From: Candidatus Avedoeria danica
GTDB lineage: Bacteria; Chloroflexota; Anaerolineae; Epilineales; Epilineaceae
Assembly (NCBI GenBank): GCA_016703025.1
Contig: JADJCV010000004.1
Coordinates: 1,801,501 to 1,865,500, forward strand
Direction: 5' to 3'
DNA: 64,000 bases
The notes under the pieces are model-generated. The model did not search any database and had not been told where the DNA came from. It saw only the letters and a program-made list of their open reading frames with translations. Positions 37,571-47,298 of the stretch are shown here, piece after piece. A program made the translations under genes and the position numbers. Every line of letters begins with the position of its first letter. Position 1 is the first letter of the stretch.

Positions 37571-40075
37571 TCACTCGTCCCCGTCCGGCGCCGTCGGCCC
37601 TGGCCGCCGTGGCCGGCTCCGCCGCGTCGGGTGGGGGCTGGCCGGCTCGTCGCCGGACTCCCGCCGCCGCGCGCTGAACGCGGCCAGCCGGGCCTCGACC
37701 GCCGCGTTGGCGGTGCCGTCCGGGTAACGGCCGTCGGCCGCGCGTTCGCCGGCCGGCAGACCGGTCAGGAGCGACAGACCGGAATCGACGTGATCGACGG
37801 TCCACACGTGGAACTGACCGGCCGCGACAGCCTTGACGACGTCAGGGCGCAGCATGAGATGTTGGGCGTTGGCGGCCGGGATGGCGACACCTTGCGTGCC
37901 GGTCAGGCCATGCAAGCGGCAGACATCGAAGAAGCCTTCGATCTTCTCGTTCACGCCGCCGATCGCCTGAACCTCGCCCGACTGGCTGATCGCACCGGTG
38001 ACGGCCACGTCCTGCCGGAGGGCGACGCCCGCGAGCGCCGACAGCAGCGCGTACGCTTCGGCCGACGAAGCGCTGTCGCCGTCCACCTGGCCGTACGACT
38101 GCTCGAACGTCAGGCTCGCCGCGATGGCCAGCTGGTCCTCCGGCAGGTAGCGGCCGGCAAGGAAGCCGGAGAGGATCAGCATGCCCTTGCTGTGCAACGA
38201 CCCGCCAAGCTCGACCTCCCGCTCGATATCGACGACCTCGCCGCCGCCCTGTCGCACGCGGGCCGTGACGCGCATCGGCAGTCCGAACTCGAACTGGCCG
38301 CGGCTCACGACAGTGAGCGCATTCACCTGCCCGATCGCGACGCCGTGGGTCGCCAGGTTGATCAGCCCGCGGCTGTAGTGGGTCAGGATCTGCTCGCGCG
38401 CCAGATCGGCCCGCCGCTCGGCAGCAGCCAGCGCCTGCGCCACGTGACCCCGCACGACGAGTGTGTTCCCGGCCTCGCGGGCCCAGTGGTCGGCCTCGCG
38501 CAACACGTCGGCGATCGCCACGAAATCGGTCGTCAACCGCTTCTGGTCCTCGACGAGCCGTGAACCGTACTCGATGACGCTCGCCACGGCGTCGGCATCG
38601 AACCCCAACAAACGCTCGCGCGCCGCCAACGACGCGACGAAACGGGCGTAGTGCCGGCTGCCGACCTCGTCGCGCACCATCTCGTCCGAGAACTCGGCGC
38701 CCACCTTGAACAGATCGACGAAGTCCGGGTCGTAGTCATGCAGCAGGAAATAGGTTCCGGCGTCACCGATCAGGATGACCTTGCACGTCAGCGGGATCGG
38801 CTCCGGATCCAGGATCACGGTTGTCATCGTCGATGCCGGCTCAACGGGCGGGCTGATGTCGATACGCCCCGTCTTGAGCGCCCGCTTGAGGGCCTCCCAG
38901 CTGGCCGGGTGCTGGGCGAGCTCGTCCATCTCCAGAACAAGATAGCCCCCGTTGGCCCGATGCAGTGCGCCGGCGCGGATCAGCGTGAAATCGGTGAACA
39001 GCGCCCCCATCACCTGTTGCTGCTCGATCCGCCCCACCAAGTTCGGCAGCGACGGCAACGTCTCGAAGACCACCGGCGTTCCGGCCGACAGCGAGGCATC
39101 GACGATGACGTTCACCCGGTAGCGCCGGAATCGCAGGTCGTCGCGTACGTAGGACGGCGGCGGCGTCGGCCGCGGTCCCTCGCCCTCGCCATCCTGCGAC
39201 GGCACGAACAAGTCGAGGTGGTCGAGGAGGTCGTCCGACATCGCCGCCAGCCAGCCGATCACGCCGTCCACGGACTTGAATCGTTCCCGCACCGGAACGA
39301 TGCGCGCCGCGATCTCGGCCGCTGCCGCATCCCGCTCGAGCTGCTTGATCTGCCGCACGCCCTCGACATCGACCGCCCGCACCTGCCGCAACGTGGCCTC
39401 GAGCTCGTCCTCGAGTTCCTCGAGCTGCTCCCGAAGGACTTCCTGCTCCTTCTCGGACAACTTCGCGAACTCATCGGGCGGCATGACGTTGCCGGACGGG
39501 TCGAGCGGCATGACCGACAATCCCCCCGGTCCTTGCACCAGGGCGAGGCCGCGCGTCTTGGCGTGCACCGACACTTCACGCAGGAGCTTGTCCTTGCGCC
39601 CGTCGAGCTCCGTGACCAGCCGGTCGCGGCGACCGACGTAGACCTCGCTCTCGAACGCCTGGGGCAGCACCGTCAGCAGGTCGATGAGCAGCGCATCCAT
39701 CGCAGCGGCCAGGATCGGCGCCCACCCTGTCGGCAACCGAAGCGCGCACGGCCGGTGGGGCTGCGCGAAGTTCGCGACGTAGCACCAGTCGTCCACCTCC
39801 GGCCGCTCGCGCGCGACCTCGCTCAGGAGGTGCTGCACCGTCGTTCGCTTGCCCGTGCCGGGCGGCCCGTACACGAAGATGTTGTAGCCTGGCCGGCGCA
39901 CGGCGATACCGAACGCGATCGACTCGACCGCCCGCGGCTGGCCGATGATCCCCTCCAAAGGGGAGAGTTCGGACGATGTCGTAAACCCGAGCGTCGCAGG
40001 GTCGCAGGCAGCGAACAATCCGCTTACCGTGACGGGCGTGGCAGCTTCCAGCGTCAACCTCCAGGCACATCGCAC
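37571..40075 (-). CDS. Lon-like ATP-dependent protease (AAA_32 / S16)
   Basis: The GTG at 40075 is chosen because a TACAAT -10 lies just upstream (40122-40117), which excludes the longer in-frame starts; this start is not certain. The product is about 834 residues. It has Walker A GPPGTGKRTTV, a long inserted coiled region (about 200-300, rich in Glu and Arg), the AAA_32 lid region, and a C-terminal Lon S16 proteolytic domain. The catalytic Ser is in GDSAS (near 667) and the Lys in GGVNEKIEG (near 710). This clade lacks the Lon N-terminal domain and is distinct from classical LonA. It degrades damaged proteins. It is convergent with the lipoprotein gene. Confidence 0.85.
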   Translation of the reverse strand: MRCAWRLTLEAATPVTVSGLFAACDPATLGFTTSSELSPLEGIIGQPRAVESIAFGIAVRRPGYNIFVYGPPGTGKRTTVQHLLSEVARERPEVDDWCYVANFAQPHRPCALRLPTGWAPILAAAMDALLIDLLTVLPQAFESEVYVGRRDRLVTELDGRKDKLLREVSVHAKTRGLALVQGPGGLSVMPLDPSGNVMPPDEFAKLSEKEQEVLREQLEELEDELEATLRQVRAVDVEGVRQIKQLERDAAAAEIAARIVPVRERFKSVDGVIGWLAAMSDDLLDHLDLFVPSQDGEGEGPRPTPPPSYVRDDLRFRRYRVNVIVDASLSAGTPVVFETLPSLPNLVGRIEQQQVMGALFTDFTLIRAGALHRANGGYLVLEMDELAQHPASWEALKRALKTGRIDISPPVEPASTMTTVILDPEPIPLTCKVILIGDAGTYFLLHDYDPDFVDLFKVGAEFSDEMVRDEVGSRHYARFVASLAARERLLGFDADAVASVIEYGSRLVEDQKRLTTDFVAIADVLREADHWAREAGNTLVVRGHVAQALAAAERRADLAREQILTHYSRGLINLATHGVAIGQVNALTVVSRGQFEFGLPMRVTARVRQGGGEVVDIEREVELGGSLHSKGMLILSGFLAGRYLPEDQLAIAASLTFEQSYGQVDGDSASSAEAYALLSALAGVALRQDVAVTGAISQSGEVQAIGGVNEKIEGFFDVCRLHGLTGTQGVAIPAANAQHLMLRPDVVKAVAAGQFHVWTVDHVDSGLSLLTGLPAGERAADGRYPDGTANAAVEARLAAFSARRRESGDEPASPHPTRRSRPRRPGPTAPDGDE

Positions 40076-40116
40076 GGCACCAAACGCCGTTCCGTTCGGC
40101 GCCGGTCGGAGCGGCG

Positions 40117-40122
40117 ATTGTA
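40117..40122 (-). promoter_or_regulatory. -10 element of the Lon-like protease gene
   Basis: TACAAT on the minus strand, in the same TACAATCGCC context as the cohesin operon promoter. No clear -35 was found. Confidence 0.4.
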
Positions 40123-40191
40123 CACCACGCGCTCCGCCTTCCGATCCGCAGGTCCCCGCGTTCGCCGGCACAGCGTCCACCGCCGGTGATG

Positions 40192-40228
40192 CACGACGCC
40201 GCGACCCGTTGCCGGGCGCGGCGTCGTG
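40192..40228 (-). terminator. Terminator-like hairpin after the lytic transglycosylase gene
   Basis: CACGACGCCGCG (40192-40203) pairs with CGCGGCGTCGTG (40217-40228), with an inner CCCG/CGGG pair. It lies 25 bases after the transglycosylase stop. There is no strong T-run. Confidence 0.6.
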
Positions 40229-40253
40229 AACCGAAGGGAACCCGGGAGGTAAG

Positions 40254-41402
40254 CTAGGGTGTGAGGGCCGCCGCCAGAACGATCTTGTCGGATGCGGCGT
40301 CGACGAGGCGCTGTCCGCCGGCGGCGAGCCACGACCGGTACGTTGCGCTGTCGGCGTCCCGCCGCTCGCGCCACATGCCGCCGACCCAGCGCTGGTAGCT
40401 GGCCGTCTCCGCGAACAAGGGCTGGCCAGTGGTCAGGTGCTGACCGACGTGGCCCGGACCCCCGTTGTAGGCTGCGGCCGCAAGTTCGACGGACCGCTGC
40501 CAGTCCGGATCGTCCGCCAGTCCGAACGCGCCGAGCATCGAAGCAATGTAGGCCGTGCCGAGCGTCAGGTTTGTGTCCGCGTCCGCCAGCGCGGCGAGGT
40601 CGAAGTCGCGCATCCCCGCCCGGTTCGCCATCTCGAGGGCGGTGCCCGGCATGAGCTGCATCAGCCCCCGGGCTCCGGCGGAGCTCGTGGCATCCGGGTT
40701 GCCGCCGGACTCGACGAGCACGAGGATGGCGACGAGGTCGGGATCAACGTGCGCCGCGGAGGCGACGGCGGCAATCTGATCGCGGTGGCCGAGCACCGAG
40801 TCCGGCAGCCACGAGATCGTCACCGTTCGTGCGTCGGCAGCCGATGCGCTGTTCACCGCCGCGGCTCCGCCCGGCTCCGACGGAACCGCGCTCGATGGTC
40901 CAACGGGCGCAAGCCATTCGGCCGGAGCTGCGGCGTCATATCGCAGCTCGGGCACGCGCCCGGCGGTGATGATGACGGCGTCGACCGGCAGGAAGCCGTA
41001 GGCGCTGGCTCCGGCCGGCGTGACCACCTCCACCCAGTACGCGCCGCTGTCGTCCCGACCCGTGCCGGCCGGCCCCGTGCCGAATCGACCCGTGCCGGCC
41101 ATCGATCCGCCGACGGCGACGATCTCCCCGACGCCCAGCAGGCGGCCGGGCGCGCCGCCGGGCGCGTCGGCGAGGGCGGCGCGTTCGCGAAGCGTACCGG
41201 TGGCCTGCGGGAAGAAGACGGCGGCTGATGTTGATCCCACGCCGGATGGCACGTCCGCGTTCAGAACGCGCGCTCCGGCGCTCAGGACGAGGCAGGCCGC
41301 GACGAAGGCGACGAACTTGAGGTGGCCGACCGCAAACCCGACGAGCGGTGGCAGGGCGACGTCGGTGCCGTGGATCGGGTGGGCGGCGGAGTGTGTGGTC
41401 AT
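40254..41402 (-). CDS. Membrane-anchored lytic transglycosylase (SLT, Slt70-like)
   Basis: GGAGGT lies 4 bases before the ATG at 41402. The 382-residue product has an N-terminal membrane segment (about 25-48), an SH3-like segment (about 95-155, with GAYWVEVVTPAGASAYGFLPVDAV), and a C-terminal transglycosylase SLT domain with catalytic Glu in LVLVESGGNP (near 231), then RGLMQLMPGT and AAAYNGGPGHV. It cleaves peptidoglycan glycan strands with formation of 1,6-anhydro ends. A LexA-type dyad lies within its promoter, so it may be induced by DNA damage. Confidence 0.92.
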   Translation of the reverse strand: MTTHSAAHPIHGTDVALPPLVGFAVGHLKFVAFVAACLVLSAGARVLNADVPSGVGSTSAAVFFPQATGTLRERAALADAPGGAPGRLLGVGEIVAVGGSMAGTGRFGTGPAGTGRDDSGAYWVEVVTPAGASAYGFLPVDAVIITAGRVPELRYDAAAPAEWLAPVGPSSAVPSEPGGAAAVNSASAADARTVTISWLPDSVLGHRDQIAAVASAAHVDPDLVAILVLVESGGNPDATSSAGARGLMQLMPGTALEMANRAGMRDFDLAALADADTNLTLGTAYIASMLGAFGLADDPDWQRSVELAAAAYNGGPGHVGQHLTTGQPLFAETASYQRWVGGMWRERRDADSATYRSWLAAGGQRLVDAASDKIVLAAALTP

Positions 41403-41509
41403 GTCGACCTCCAGTGGCCGGTCGGGCCGGCGGCGGCGCGTCGTTGCGACGACGGCGGCGAGAGGAGTGCCGCGCTCGAATTAGCACGGATGTTCTATGA
41501 AGCGCGACC

Positions 41510-41539
41510 AGTGTATCAGGAACGTTTGTTCTATGTCAA
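41510..41539 (-). promoter_or_regulatory. Transglycosylase promoter with embedded LexA-type box
   Basis: On the minus strand TTGACA (41539-41534), an 18-base spacer and TACACT (41515-41510). The spacer contains GAACGTTTGTTC (41520-41531), a perfect GAAC-N4-GTTC dyad as in the Gram-positive LexA box. The flanking segment TGTTCTATG is repeated at 41491-41499 and 41527-41535. The expected leader is about 100 bases. Confidence 0.5.
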
Positions 41540-41574
41540 GGGGGTGTGGATAACTCGGCGTTCGCCCCGGCGCC

Positions 41575-42582
41575 CTATGCCCGCCCTGCCCCGTCCGGTC
41601 GTTCGGACGTGTCGCCCGCCTTGGGCCCGTCCGACCACGGCTCGGTCGCGGCGGTCGGCTTGATCTTGTGCGGGTGATCAAGGGCCTTCAGCACGTCGCC
41701 CAGCACGCCGAGCCAGACCTTCACTTCTGCCGTCGTCAGCACCTGGCGGCTCAGGCTGGCGCGGATGCGCCCGAAGAAGCGCCGCGGGTTCTGCAACGGC
41801 AGCGCCCGCGTCCGGTCGAGCGTCAGCCACAGGCGAGCCCAGAGCCGTTCGAGCTCGGCCGCCGTCGCCGCATCGTCCGCGCCCGGCGCCGCGGGAGCCG
41901 TGGGCGAACGGCGATGGGTGTACACGTGGTGCGCCGCCAGGAGGACGGCCTGCGCCAGATTGAGGCTCGGCAGCTCGGGCGACGTCATGAGCCGCGCCCG
42001 CGCGCTGCACTGTCGCAGGTCGCCGTTCGACAACCCGTCGACCTCGTTGCCGAACACGAGCGCCACGTCGCCCTGCGCGCTGAGCGTCGTCAGGTCGTCG
42101 AGCAGCACCTCGAACGGCACCGGGCGCGCCTCGCTCCTGGCCGAGCCCGTCGTGAACGCGATGCTGTAGATCGTGTCCGCCAGAGCCGTGCCGAGGTCGC
42201 CGACGGTGTCGGCGTGCTTGATGATCTCCCAGGCGTGCATCGCTCGCCGCCGCGCTTCGGCACTTCGCGGCGCGCACACCGGCGCAACGAGCGTCAGGCG
42301 CGTCAGCCCCATGTTCAGCATCGCGCGCGCCACTTGGCCGAGGTTGCCGGCCTCGCGCGTGCCGACGAGGACGATCCGCACGCCGCCCAACCGCACGCCC
42401 TCCGCGGCCGATTCCGCCCCGATCGCCCTCCGCCGCGGCTTCACGATCCCCCGCTCGCGCGCCAGACGCTGCTGGCCGAGGCGCGGCCGGCCGGCCTCGG
42501 GCTGGCCGAGTGCGGGCCGGCCGGGCCGGGGCAGGCGGGTGCCCGAAGGTCGCTGCGTCGCGTCGTCGGCGCCGGTCGTCAT
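41575..42582 (-). CDS. trmJ: TrmH/SpoU-family RNA methyltransferase, TrmJ-like
   Basis: The ATG at 42582 gives 335 residues. The N-terminal 60 residues are basic and of low complexity with GRPxLGQ repeats. The SPOUT domain follows, with motif 1 NLGQVARAMLNMGL, motif 2 VALVFGNEVDGLS and motif 3 LPSLNLAQAVLLAAHHV, which form the trefoil knot binding S-adenosylmethionine. The C-terminal extension (about 240-330), with RRFFGRIRASLSRQVLTTAEVKVWLGVL, matches the TrmJ C-domain that recognises tRNA position 32. It probably makes 2'-O-methylnucleoside 32. The N-terminal extension is unusual. Confidence 0.88.
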   Translation of the reverse strand: MTTGADDATQRPSGTRLPRPGRPALGQPEAGRPRLGQQRLARERGIVKPRRRAIGAESAAEGVRLGGVRIVLVGTREAGNLGQVARAMLNMGLTRLTLVAPVCAPRSAEARRRAMHAWEIIKHADTVGDLGTALADTIYSIAFTTGSARSEARPVPFEVLLDDLTTLSAQGDVALVFGNEVDGLSNGDLRQCSARARLMTSPELPSLNLAQAVLLAAHHVYTHRRSPTAPAAPGADDAATAAELERLWARLWLTLDRTRALPLQNPRRFFGRIRASLSRQVLTTAEVKVWLGVLGDVLKALDHPHKIKPTAATEPWSDGPKAGDTSERPDGAGRA

Positions 42583-42630
42583 GGCGGGCGATGGTATCAC
42601 GTTGCCTGGCGTCGGCGCGGCCCGGGTTCA

Positions 42631-42659
42631 TGGACGGCACTGCCTCCCCGGGCTAGAAT
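42631..42659 (+). promoter_or_regulatory. Promoter of the GH38-like gene
   Basis: TGGACG (42631-42636), a 17-base spacer and TAGAAT (42654-42659). The start codon at 42671 lies 11 bases after the -10, so the mRNA would be leaderless or nearly so. Confidence 0.5.
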
Positions 42660-42670
42660 CGGCGCCGCCG

Positions 42671-45421
42671 ATGTCCCACCCGATGACCCGCCGCACGCTG
42701 CTGTCGCGCCTGCTCGCCCTCGCGACGGTCGGCGCCGCACCATCCGTACGCCCCGGCGGCACGTCGCAGCGCGCCGCGCTCGCTGCGGCGGCGCGGATCT
42801 ACATCGCCCCCGACGATCACACGGACTACTTTTGGACGGCCGACGACGAGACCTACGCCCGGGTGTTCGTCGAAACGCTCGACTTCTACCTGGACCGGAT
42901 CGACGCCTCCGAAGCGGCCGGCCTGCCGTCGGCGCACCACGCCCGCTGGAACTGCGACGGCTGGCTTTGGGTCCGGGAGTACGAGGAAGCCAAGGACGCC
43001 GCGGCGTTCGATCGCCTGATCGGCCGGATCAAGGACGGCCACATCAGCGTGCCGTTGAACGCGCTCGTCCTCGTGCAGGGCGGCGCACCGCTCGAAGCGG
43101 TGCTGCGCGGGATGTTCTACCCGGGCCGGTTGGAGCGCCGCCACGACGTTCGCTTGCCGCTGGCCGTGGCGATGGAGAACCAGACGCTGCCGTACGGTCT
43201 CGGCAGCCTGTGGGCGGGCAGCGGCGCGCGCTACAGCTGGAAGGGCATCTGCGGCTGCTCGTCGCGCGTGCCGACGGCCGGCGACCGACCGCACGACATC
43301 TATTGGTGGGTCGGCCCGGACGGGCAGCGGATCCTCATGAAGTGGCACAGCATGCTCGGCGGCAACGACGGCTCGGGCGGCTACGCCGAGATCCGCAGGG
43401 TGGCGGATGCGATCGAGTACGTGACGCCCGGCACCGGCGACGCCGCCTTCCGCGAACGCTACCCGTTCGACGTCATCGGCCTCTTCGGCCAGGGCTGGGA
43501 CGATCTGGCGACCCGGTCCGATGACGTCACCGAGGCCGCGCGCACGCTGTCCGACGCCCGGCGCGAGGTGCGCGTGTCCAACGAGGTCGACTTCTTCACC
43601 GACTTCGAGGCGCGCTACGGCAACGGCATCCCCGAGCACGGCGCCGCGTTCGGCAACGAGTGGGATGTCCTCATCGCCTCGATGAACGAGACGACCGCCC
43701 GCGTCCGCCGCGCCGTCGAGCGCCTGCGCTCCGCCGAGGCGCTGGCGGCCGTCGTGGGCCTCCACTCGCCCGATGCGTTCGACGACCTCGCCTCCGCCCG
43801 CGACCGCTGCTTCGGCAACTTGGGCCTCTACTACGAGCACGACTGGACGGCCGACGGCCAGTTCCCGCGCGAAGTGCGCGCCGCCTGGCAGGTCCGGCTG
43901 GCGGACGAGATCGAAGGTTATGTCGAGCAACTGCACGACCGAGGGACCGCGCACCTCGGCCATCAGATCGGCGCCGGCGGCCCGCTGCCCGCGCCGGTCG
44001 AGCCGTCCGCTGCCGTCGAACGGTGGTTCGTCTTCAACCCCCTCGGCTGGTCGCGCACGGACGTCGTCGACCTGGCCGTCGCCGGCGGACCGCGCCCGGT
44101 CCGCGTGATCGACGTCGAGCGCGGCCGCGACGTGCCGCACCAGTGGTGGAGCGATCCGTTCGACGCCGCAGCGCCGCCGGCACTGCGCGTCCTCGCGGCC
44201 GACGTTCCGTCCGTCGGCTACCGTGTTCTTGCGGTCGTCGACGCCGGGTCCGGTTCGAACGACGCGACACATGATGGACGCGTGGCCCTCGACGGCGATG
44301 CGCTCGTGAACGACCACTTCCAAGTCGATGTCGGGGCCGACGGCCGGCTGGTGCGCTTGATCGATCGAGCGAGGGCGAACCGCAATGTCGGCCCGCGCGA
44401 CGGCGACCGCTGCAACGCGCTCGTCCGACGCGACGGCGGCGATGACGGAGGCGGGGCAGCAACGGCGACGCGGCGCGCAGCCGCGACCGGCCCGGTGACC
44501 GCCGCGTTCGCTGCCGCGATCGATCGTCCGCGCCGCCACACGACGGCCGTCAGCGTGCACGCCGGCGTCGCGCGGATCGACATCGACAGCCGGATCGAAG
44601 AGAGCTTCGACGAGGTTCTCGCGTGGTCGTTCGGCTTCGGCATCGACGATCCGCTCGTTTGGCACGAGGAAGTCGGGGCGATCATAGCGGCGCGGCTGCT
44701 CGGCGACGGCGGCCACTACAGCCCGCGTGCGGCGCGCTACGACTGGCTCACGCTCAACCACTTCGCGGCGATCGGCCCGCGCACCGGCGACGGCCCGTGG
44801 ATCGTGCTGGCGAACCGCGACTGCTCGTTCTTCCGCCTGGGCATGAGCACGCCCGAGCGCCTCGTGACGGACGACCCGCGCCTGTTCGCGCTCGCCGGCG
44901 GCCAGGTCGACGGACCAACGCTCGGGATTCCCTCCCAGGGCGACGTCACCGAGCACCGCTACCGCTTCAGCGTGACGACGATGGACCGCTTCGACGCCGC
45001 CGCCGCCATGCGCTTCGCCCTCGCCGCCACGAACCCGCTCGTCGCCGGCCGCGTCACCTCGTCCGTCGGCGGCCGCCCGTCCGACACGTGGGGGCTGTTG
45101 ACCGTCAGCGACCCGGACGTCCTCCTATGGGCGCTCAAGCCCGCCGAGGACGCCGGTCCCGGGCACCTCAGCGTGCGCCTGTGGAACCTGGCCGATCGCC
45201 CCGCCACCCCCCTCGTCCGCATCCGGCCTCCGCACGCGCTCACCGGCGCGCTGCGCACGACGCACATCGAAACCCCGATCGCCCCCGAGGGCCTGCGCGG
45301 CGGCGCGCTGCCGGCCGAGCTCGGCAAGGCCGAACTCGGCACGTGGCAGCTGTCCATCGGCCGTCCGGCGCGAACGGGCGGGCAGGTGATCTGGCTGCCG
45401 GAGCTGCGCAACGACGTGTGA
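42671..45421 (+). CDS. Exported glycosyl hydrolase family 38-like protein
   Basis: The ATG at 42671 (or 42683) gives 916 residues. A twin-Arg-like signal MTRRTLLSRLLALATVGAAP leads into a GH38-type N-terminal domain (about 40-330), with the HTDYFW and NCDGWLWVREYEE segments where alpha-mannosidases have their His/Asp metal site, and YWWVGPDGQRILMKWHSMLGG. The remaining two-thirds have beta domains like the GH38 C-terminal region (FNPLGWSRTDVV, HYSPRAARYDWLTL, TTMDRFDAAAAMRFALAATNPL). The usual WxxDxFGH nucleophile motif is not recognisable, so activity is uncertain. It is convergent with the next glycosidase with an 18-base gap. Function as an exported carbohydrate enzyme is inferred. Confidence 0.75.
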   Translation: MSHPMTRRTLLSRLLALATVGAAPSVRPGGTSQRAALAAAARIYIAPDDHTDYFWTADDETYARVFVETLDFYLDRIDASEAAGLPSAHHARWNCDGWLWVREYEEAKDAAAFDRLIGRIKDGHISVPLNALVLVQGGAPLEAVLRGMFYPGRLERRHDVRLPLAVAMENQTLPYGLGSLWAGSGARYSWKGICGCSSRVPTAGDRPHDIYWWVGPDGQRILMKWHSMLGGNDGSGGYAEIRRVADAIEYVTPGTGDAAFRERYPFDVIGLFGQGWDDLATRSDDVTEAARTLSDARREVRVSNEVDFFTDFEARYGNGIPEHGAAFGNEWDVLIASMNETTARVRRAVERLRSAEALAAVVGLHSPDAFDDLASARDRCFGNLGLYYEHDWTADGQFPREVRAAWQVRLADEIEGYVEQLHDRGTAHLGHQIGAGGPLPAPVEPSAAVERWFVFNPLGWSRTDVVDLAVAGGPRPVRVIDVERGRDVPHQWWSDPFDAAAPPALRVLAADVPSVGYRVLAVVDAGSGSNDATHDGRVALDGDALVNDHFQVDVGADGRLVRLIDRARANRNVGPRDGDRCNALVRRDGGDDGGGAATATRRAAATGPVTAAFAAAIDRPRRHTTAVSVHAGVARIDIDSRIEESFDEVLAWSFGFGIDDPLVWHEEVGAIIAARLLGDGGHYSPRAARYDWLTLNHFAAIGPRTGDGPWIVLANRDCSFFRLGMSTPERLVTDDPRLFALAGGQVDGPTLGIPSQGDVTEHRYRFSVTTMDRFDAAAAMRFALAATNPLVAGRVTSSVGGRPSDTWGLLTVSDPDVLLWALKPAEDAGPGHLSVRLWNLADRPATPLVRIRPPHALTGALRTTHIETPIAPEGLRGGALPAELGKAELGTWQLSIGRPARTGGQVIWLPELRNDV

Positions 45422-45439
45422 TGCGCCGCCGGTGTTGCG

Positions 45440-47182
45440 TCACGGCCGCTGCACGATCCGCACGTAGTTCGCCCGCCCCCCCACCGGCACCCGCCACAGT
45501 CCCCCACTGGCCGTCAGCCGCACCTGCGGACAGCATGCCCCGCTGCGCAGCGCATCGTCCGGGAACGTCGTCAGCAGCGCCGTCTCGCCCGGGAAGGCGG
45601 GAACGCTGAACGTTCCGGCCGTGCCGTCGGGACGGCGGGCGATGATCGTGCGCACGCCGCTGCGCGCCGGGCGGAACTCGTAGGCCAGCGTGCCGCCCGA
45701 CGAGATGTCGCGCCCATTGCCGTCCGTGTGCTGGATCGTGTGGCGCAGGATCGGGAAGGCCAGCTTGGGGGCGTGGTCGCTGCGGACGAGGCCGCGCTGG
45801 TGCTTGCCGGCTTCCTGGCCGGCGAAGTCCGTCCAGGCGAACCAGTAGACGCGGGCCACCGGACAGCACGCCAACACCTCGGGCAGCTCCTCGGTGAGGA
45901 AGCGGACCTGCCCAAGCTCGCTCGTCGCGTCGCCTTGTACGGTGCGCCGATAGGTCTCGGTGATCCAGATCGGTTTGCGCAGGCCGCGCCGCGCCAGGCG
46001 GTCGGCGATCATCGTGTACTTCTCGGGGCCGGTCGGCTCGGCCGGGAAGGCCTCTTTGAGCTCGGGGAACCAGTGGTAGCCGACGTAGTCGAACCACTTG
46101 CCGCTGTCGAGGGCGAGGAAGCCGTCGAGGAAGTCGCGGTGGAAGATGTCCGTCGTGGCGTACGCCAGGTTGCCGAACGACACCGGGATGTCCGGGTCGA
46201 TCGCCTTGACGGCGCCGTACGCCGGCTTCAAGAACGCCAGGTACGCGGCCGGCCGATCGCCCCAGCAGCCGATCTGCGGCGGCATCGGCTCGTCCTTGCC
46301 CCACTCCGGCGGCCGCGCCCGGTCCGCCTCGGTGACGACCGACTTGCCGTCGACCTCGTTGCCGATCTCCCAAGCCGCCACGCGGTACGGCGCCTTCCCG
46401 TACCGCTCGGCCGCCGCGCCGACGAACGCCGCCCAGTCCGCCGCGCGTTCCGGCGTCCGGTAGTCGAAGCCGCAGCGGTAGACCATCGCCCAGGCCGGGT
46501 AGTCCACGATGCTGACGACGACGTCGAATCCGGCCCGCGAGTACGCGCCGATCAGCCGGTCCGGCGTCGACCAGTCGTACGCCGGCGGCGTGCGCAGCTC
46601 GGGTTCGACGATCGACCACCGCAGGTGCATCCGAATGCTCCGCGCCCCCGCCTCCTTCAGCCGCGGCAGCTCGGTGGCGATGTCCGCCGCGCTGAGACCC
46701 GCGTCCTCCTCGAACGTGAACTGCGCGCCCCAGACGACGGACGCCCGCGGGCTGGCCGGCACGGCGTTGCGCGTGACGAGCGGCAGCTGGATGCTGGCGG
46801 GCGACCCGACGGTCGGCGTCGGGGCGTGCGTCGGCGCGATGTCGGGCGTGCCGGAGGCGCGTGGCGTCGGGCCGATCGTCGATGTCATGGCCGGCGTCGC
46901 GGTGACCGCCGGCGTCGACGTCACCGCGGCGGTGGCGGTGATCATCGGCGTCGGCGCCAACGTGGCGCTCACGCTCGGGGTGGCGGTCGCGACGACGGTG
47001 GCCGTCAGCGCCGCCGTTGCAGTGGCCGTAACCGGTGCGCCGGGCGGCGGGTCGTCGGCTCCGCGGCGCGCGTCCGGTCGGGGCTGTCCCAGCGGCAAGC
47101 ATGCCGCGCTCAGACCAAGCGCCGTGCAGGCGACGGCCAGGGCAAGCCAGCGCGGCCATCGGCGAACGAAGCGGACCGACAT
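45440..47182 (-). CDS. Clan GH-A glycoside hydrolase lipoprotein
   Basis: ACAGGA about 8 bases upstream supports the ATG at 47182; an ATG at 47191 is possible. The 580-residue product has a lipoprotein signal with LGLSAAC, a long Ala/Thr/Pro linker (about 25-115), the ASIQLPLVTRN motif, and a TIM barrel (about 125-490). The barrel has WEIGNEVDG, with the acid-base Glu of the NE motif near residue 277, and IWITETYRR with the nucleophile Glu near 409. These mark clan GH-A enzymes such as GH5, GH39 or GH42. A C-terminal beta domain follows. The substrate is probably a beta-linked glycan; the family is not certain. Confidence 0.8.
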   Translation of the reverse strand: MSVRFVRRWPRWLALAVACTALGLSAACLPLGQPRPDARRGADDPPPGAPVTATATAALTATVVATATPSVSATLAPTPMITATAAVTSTPAVTATPAMTSTIGPTPRASGTPDIAPTHAPTPTVGSPASIQLPLVTRNAVPASPRASVVWGAQFTFEEDAGLSAADIATELPRLKEAGARSIRMHLRWSIVEPELRTPPAYDWSTPDRLIGAYSRAGFDVVVSIVDYPAWAMVYRCGFDYRTPERAADWAAFVGAAAERYGKAPYRVAAWEIGNEVDGKSVVTEADRARPPEWGKDEPMPPQIGCWGDRPAAYLAFLKPAYGAVKAIDPDIPVSFGNLAYATTDIFHRDFLDGFLALDSGKWFDYVGYHWFPELKEAFPAEPTGPEKYTMIADRLARRGLRKPIWITETYRRTVQGDATSELGQVRFLTEELPEVLACCPVARVYWFAWTDFAGQEAGKHQRGLVRSDHAPKLAFPILRHTIQHTDGNGRDISSGGTLAYEFRPARSGVRTIIARRPDGTAGTFSVPAFPGETALLTTFPDDALRSGACCPQVRLTASGGLWRVPVGGRANYVRIVQRP

Positions 47183-47298
47183 CAGCACCATCCTGTCAGG
47201 TAGCGACGAATGCCAAGGCGCCGCGGGCTGGGCGTGGGATCGACCAATGGACACCCGCGGAACCGCCGGCGGTTCCGACGCACGACGCGGCGGGGCGG

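Noticed and set aside
42173..45421. A start for the GH38-like protein at 42173
   Set aside because: The first 166 codons run antisense through the TrmJ-like gene; the promoter and twin-Arg signal set the start at 42671.
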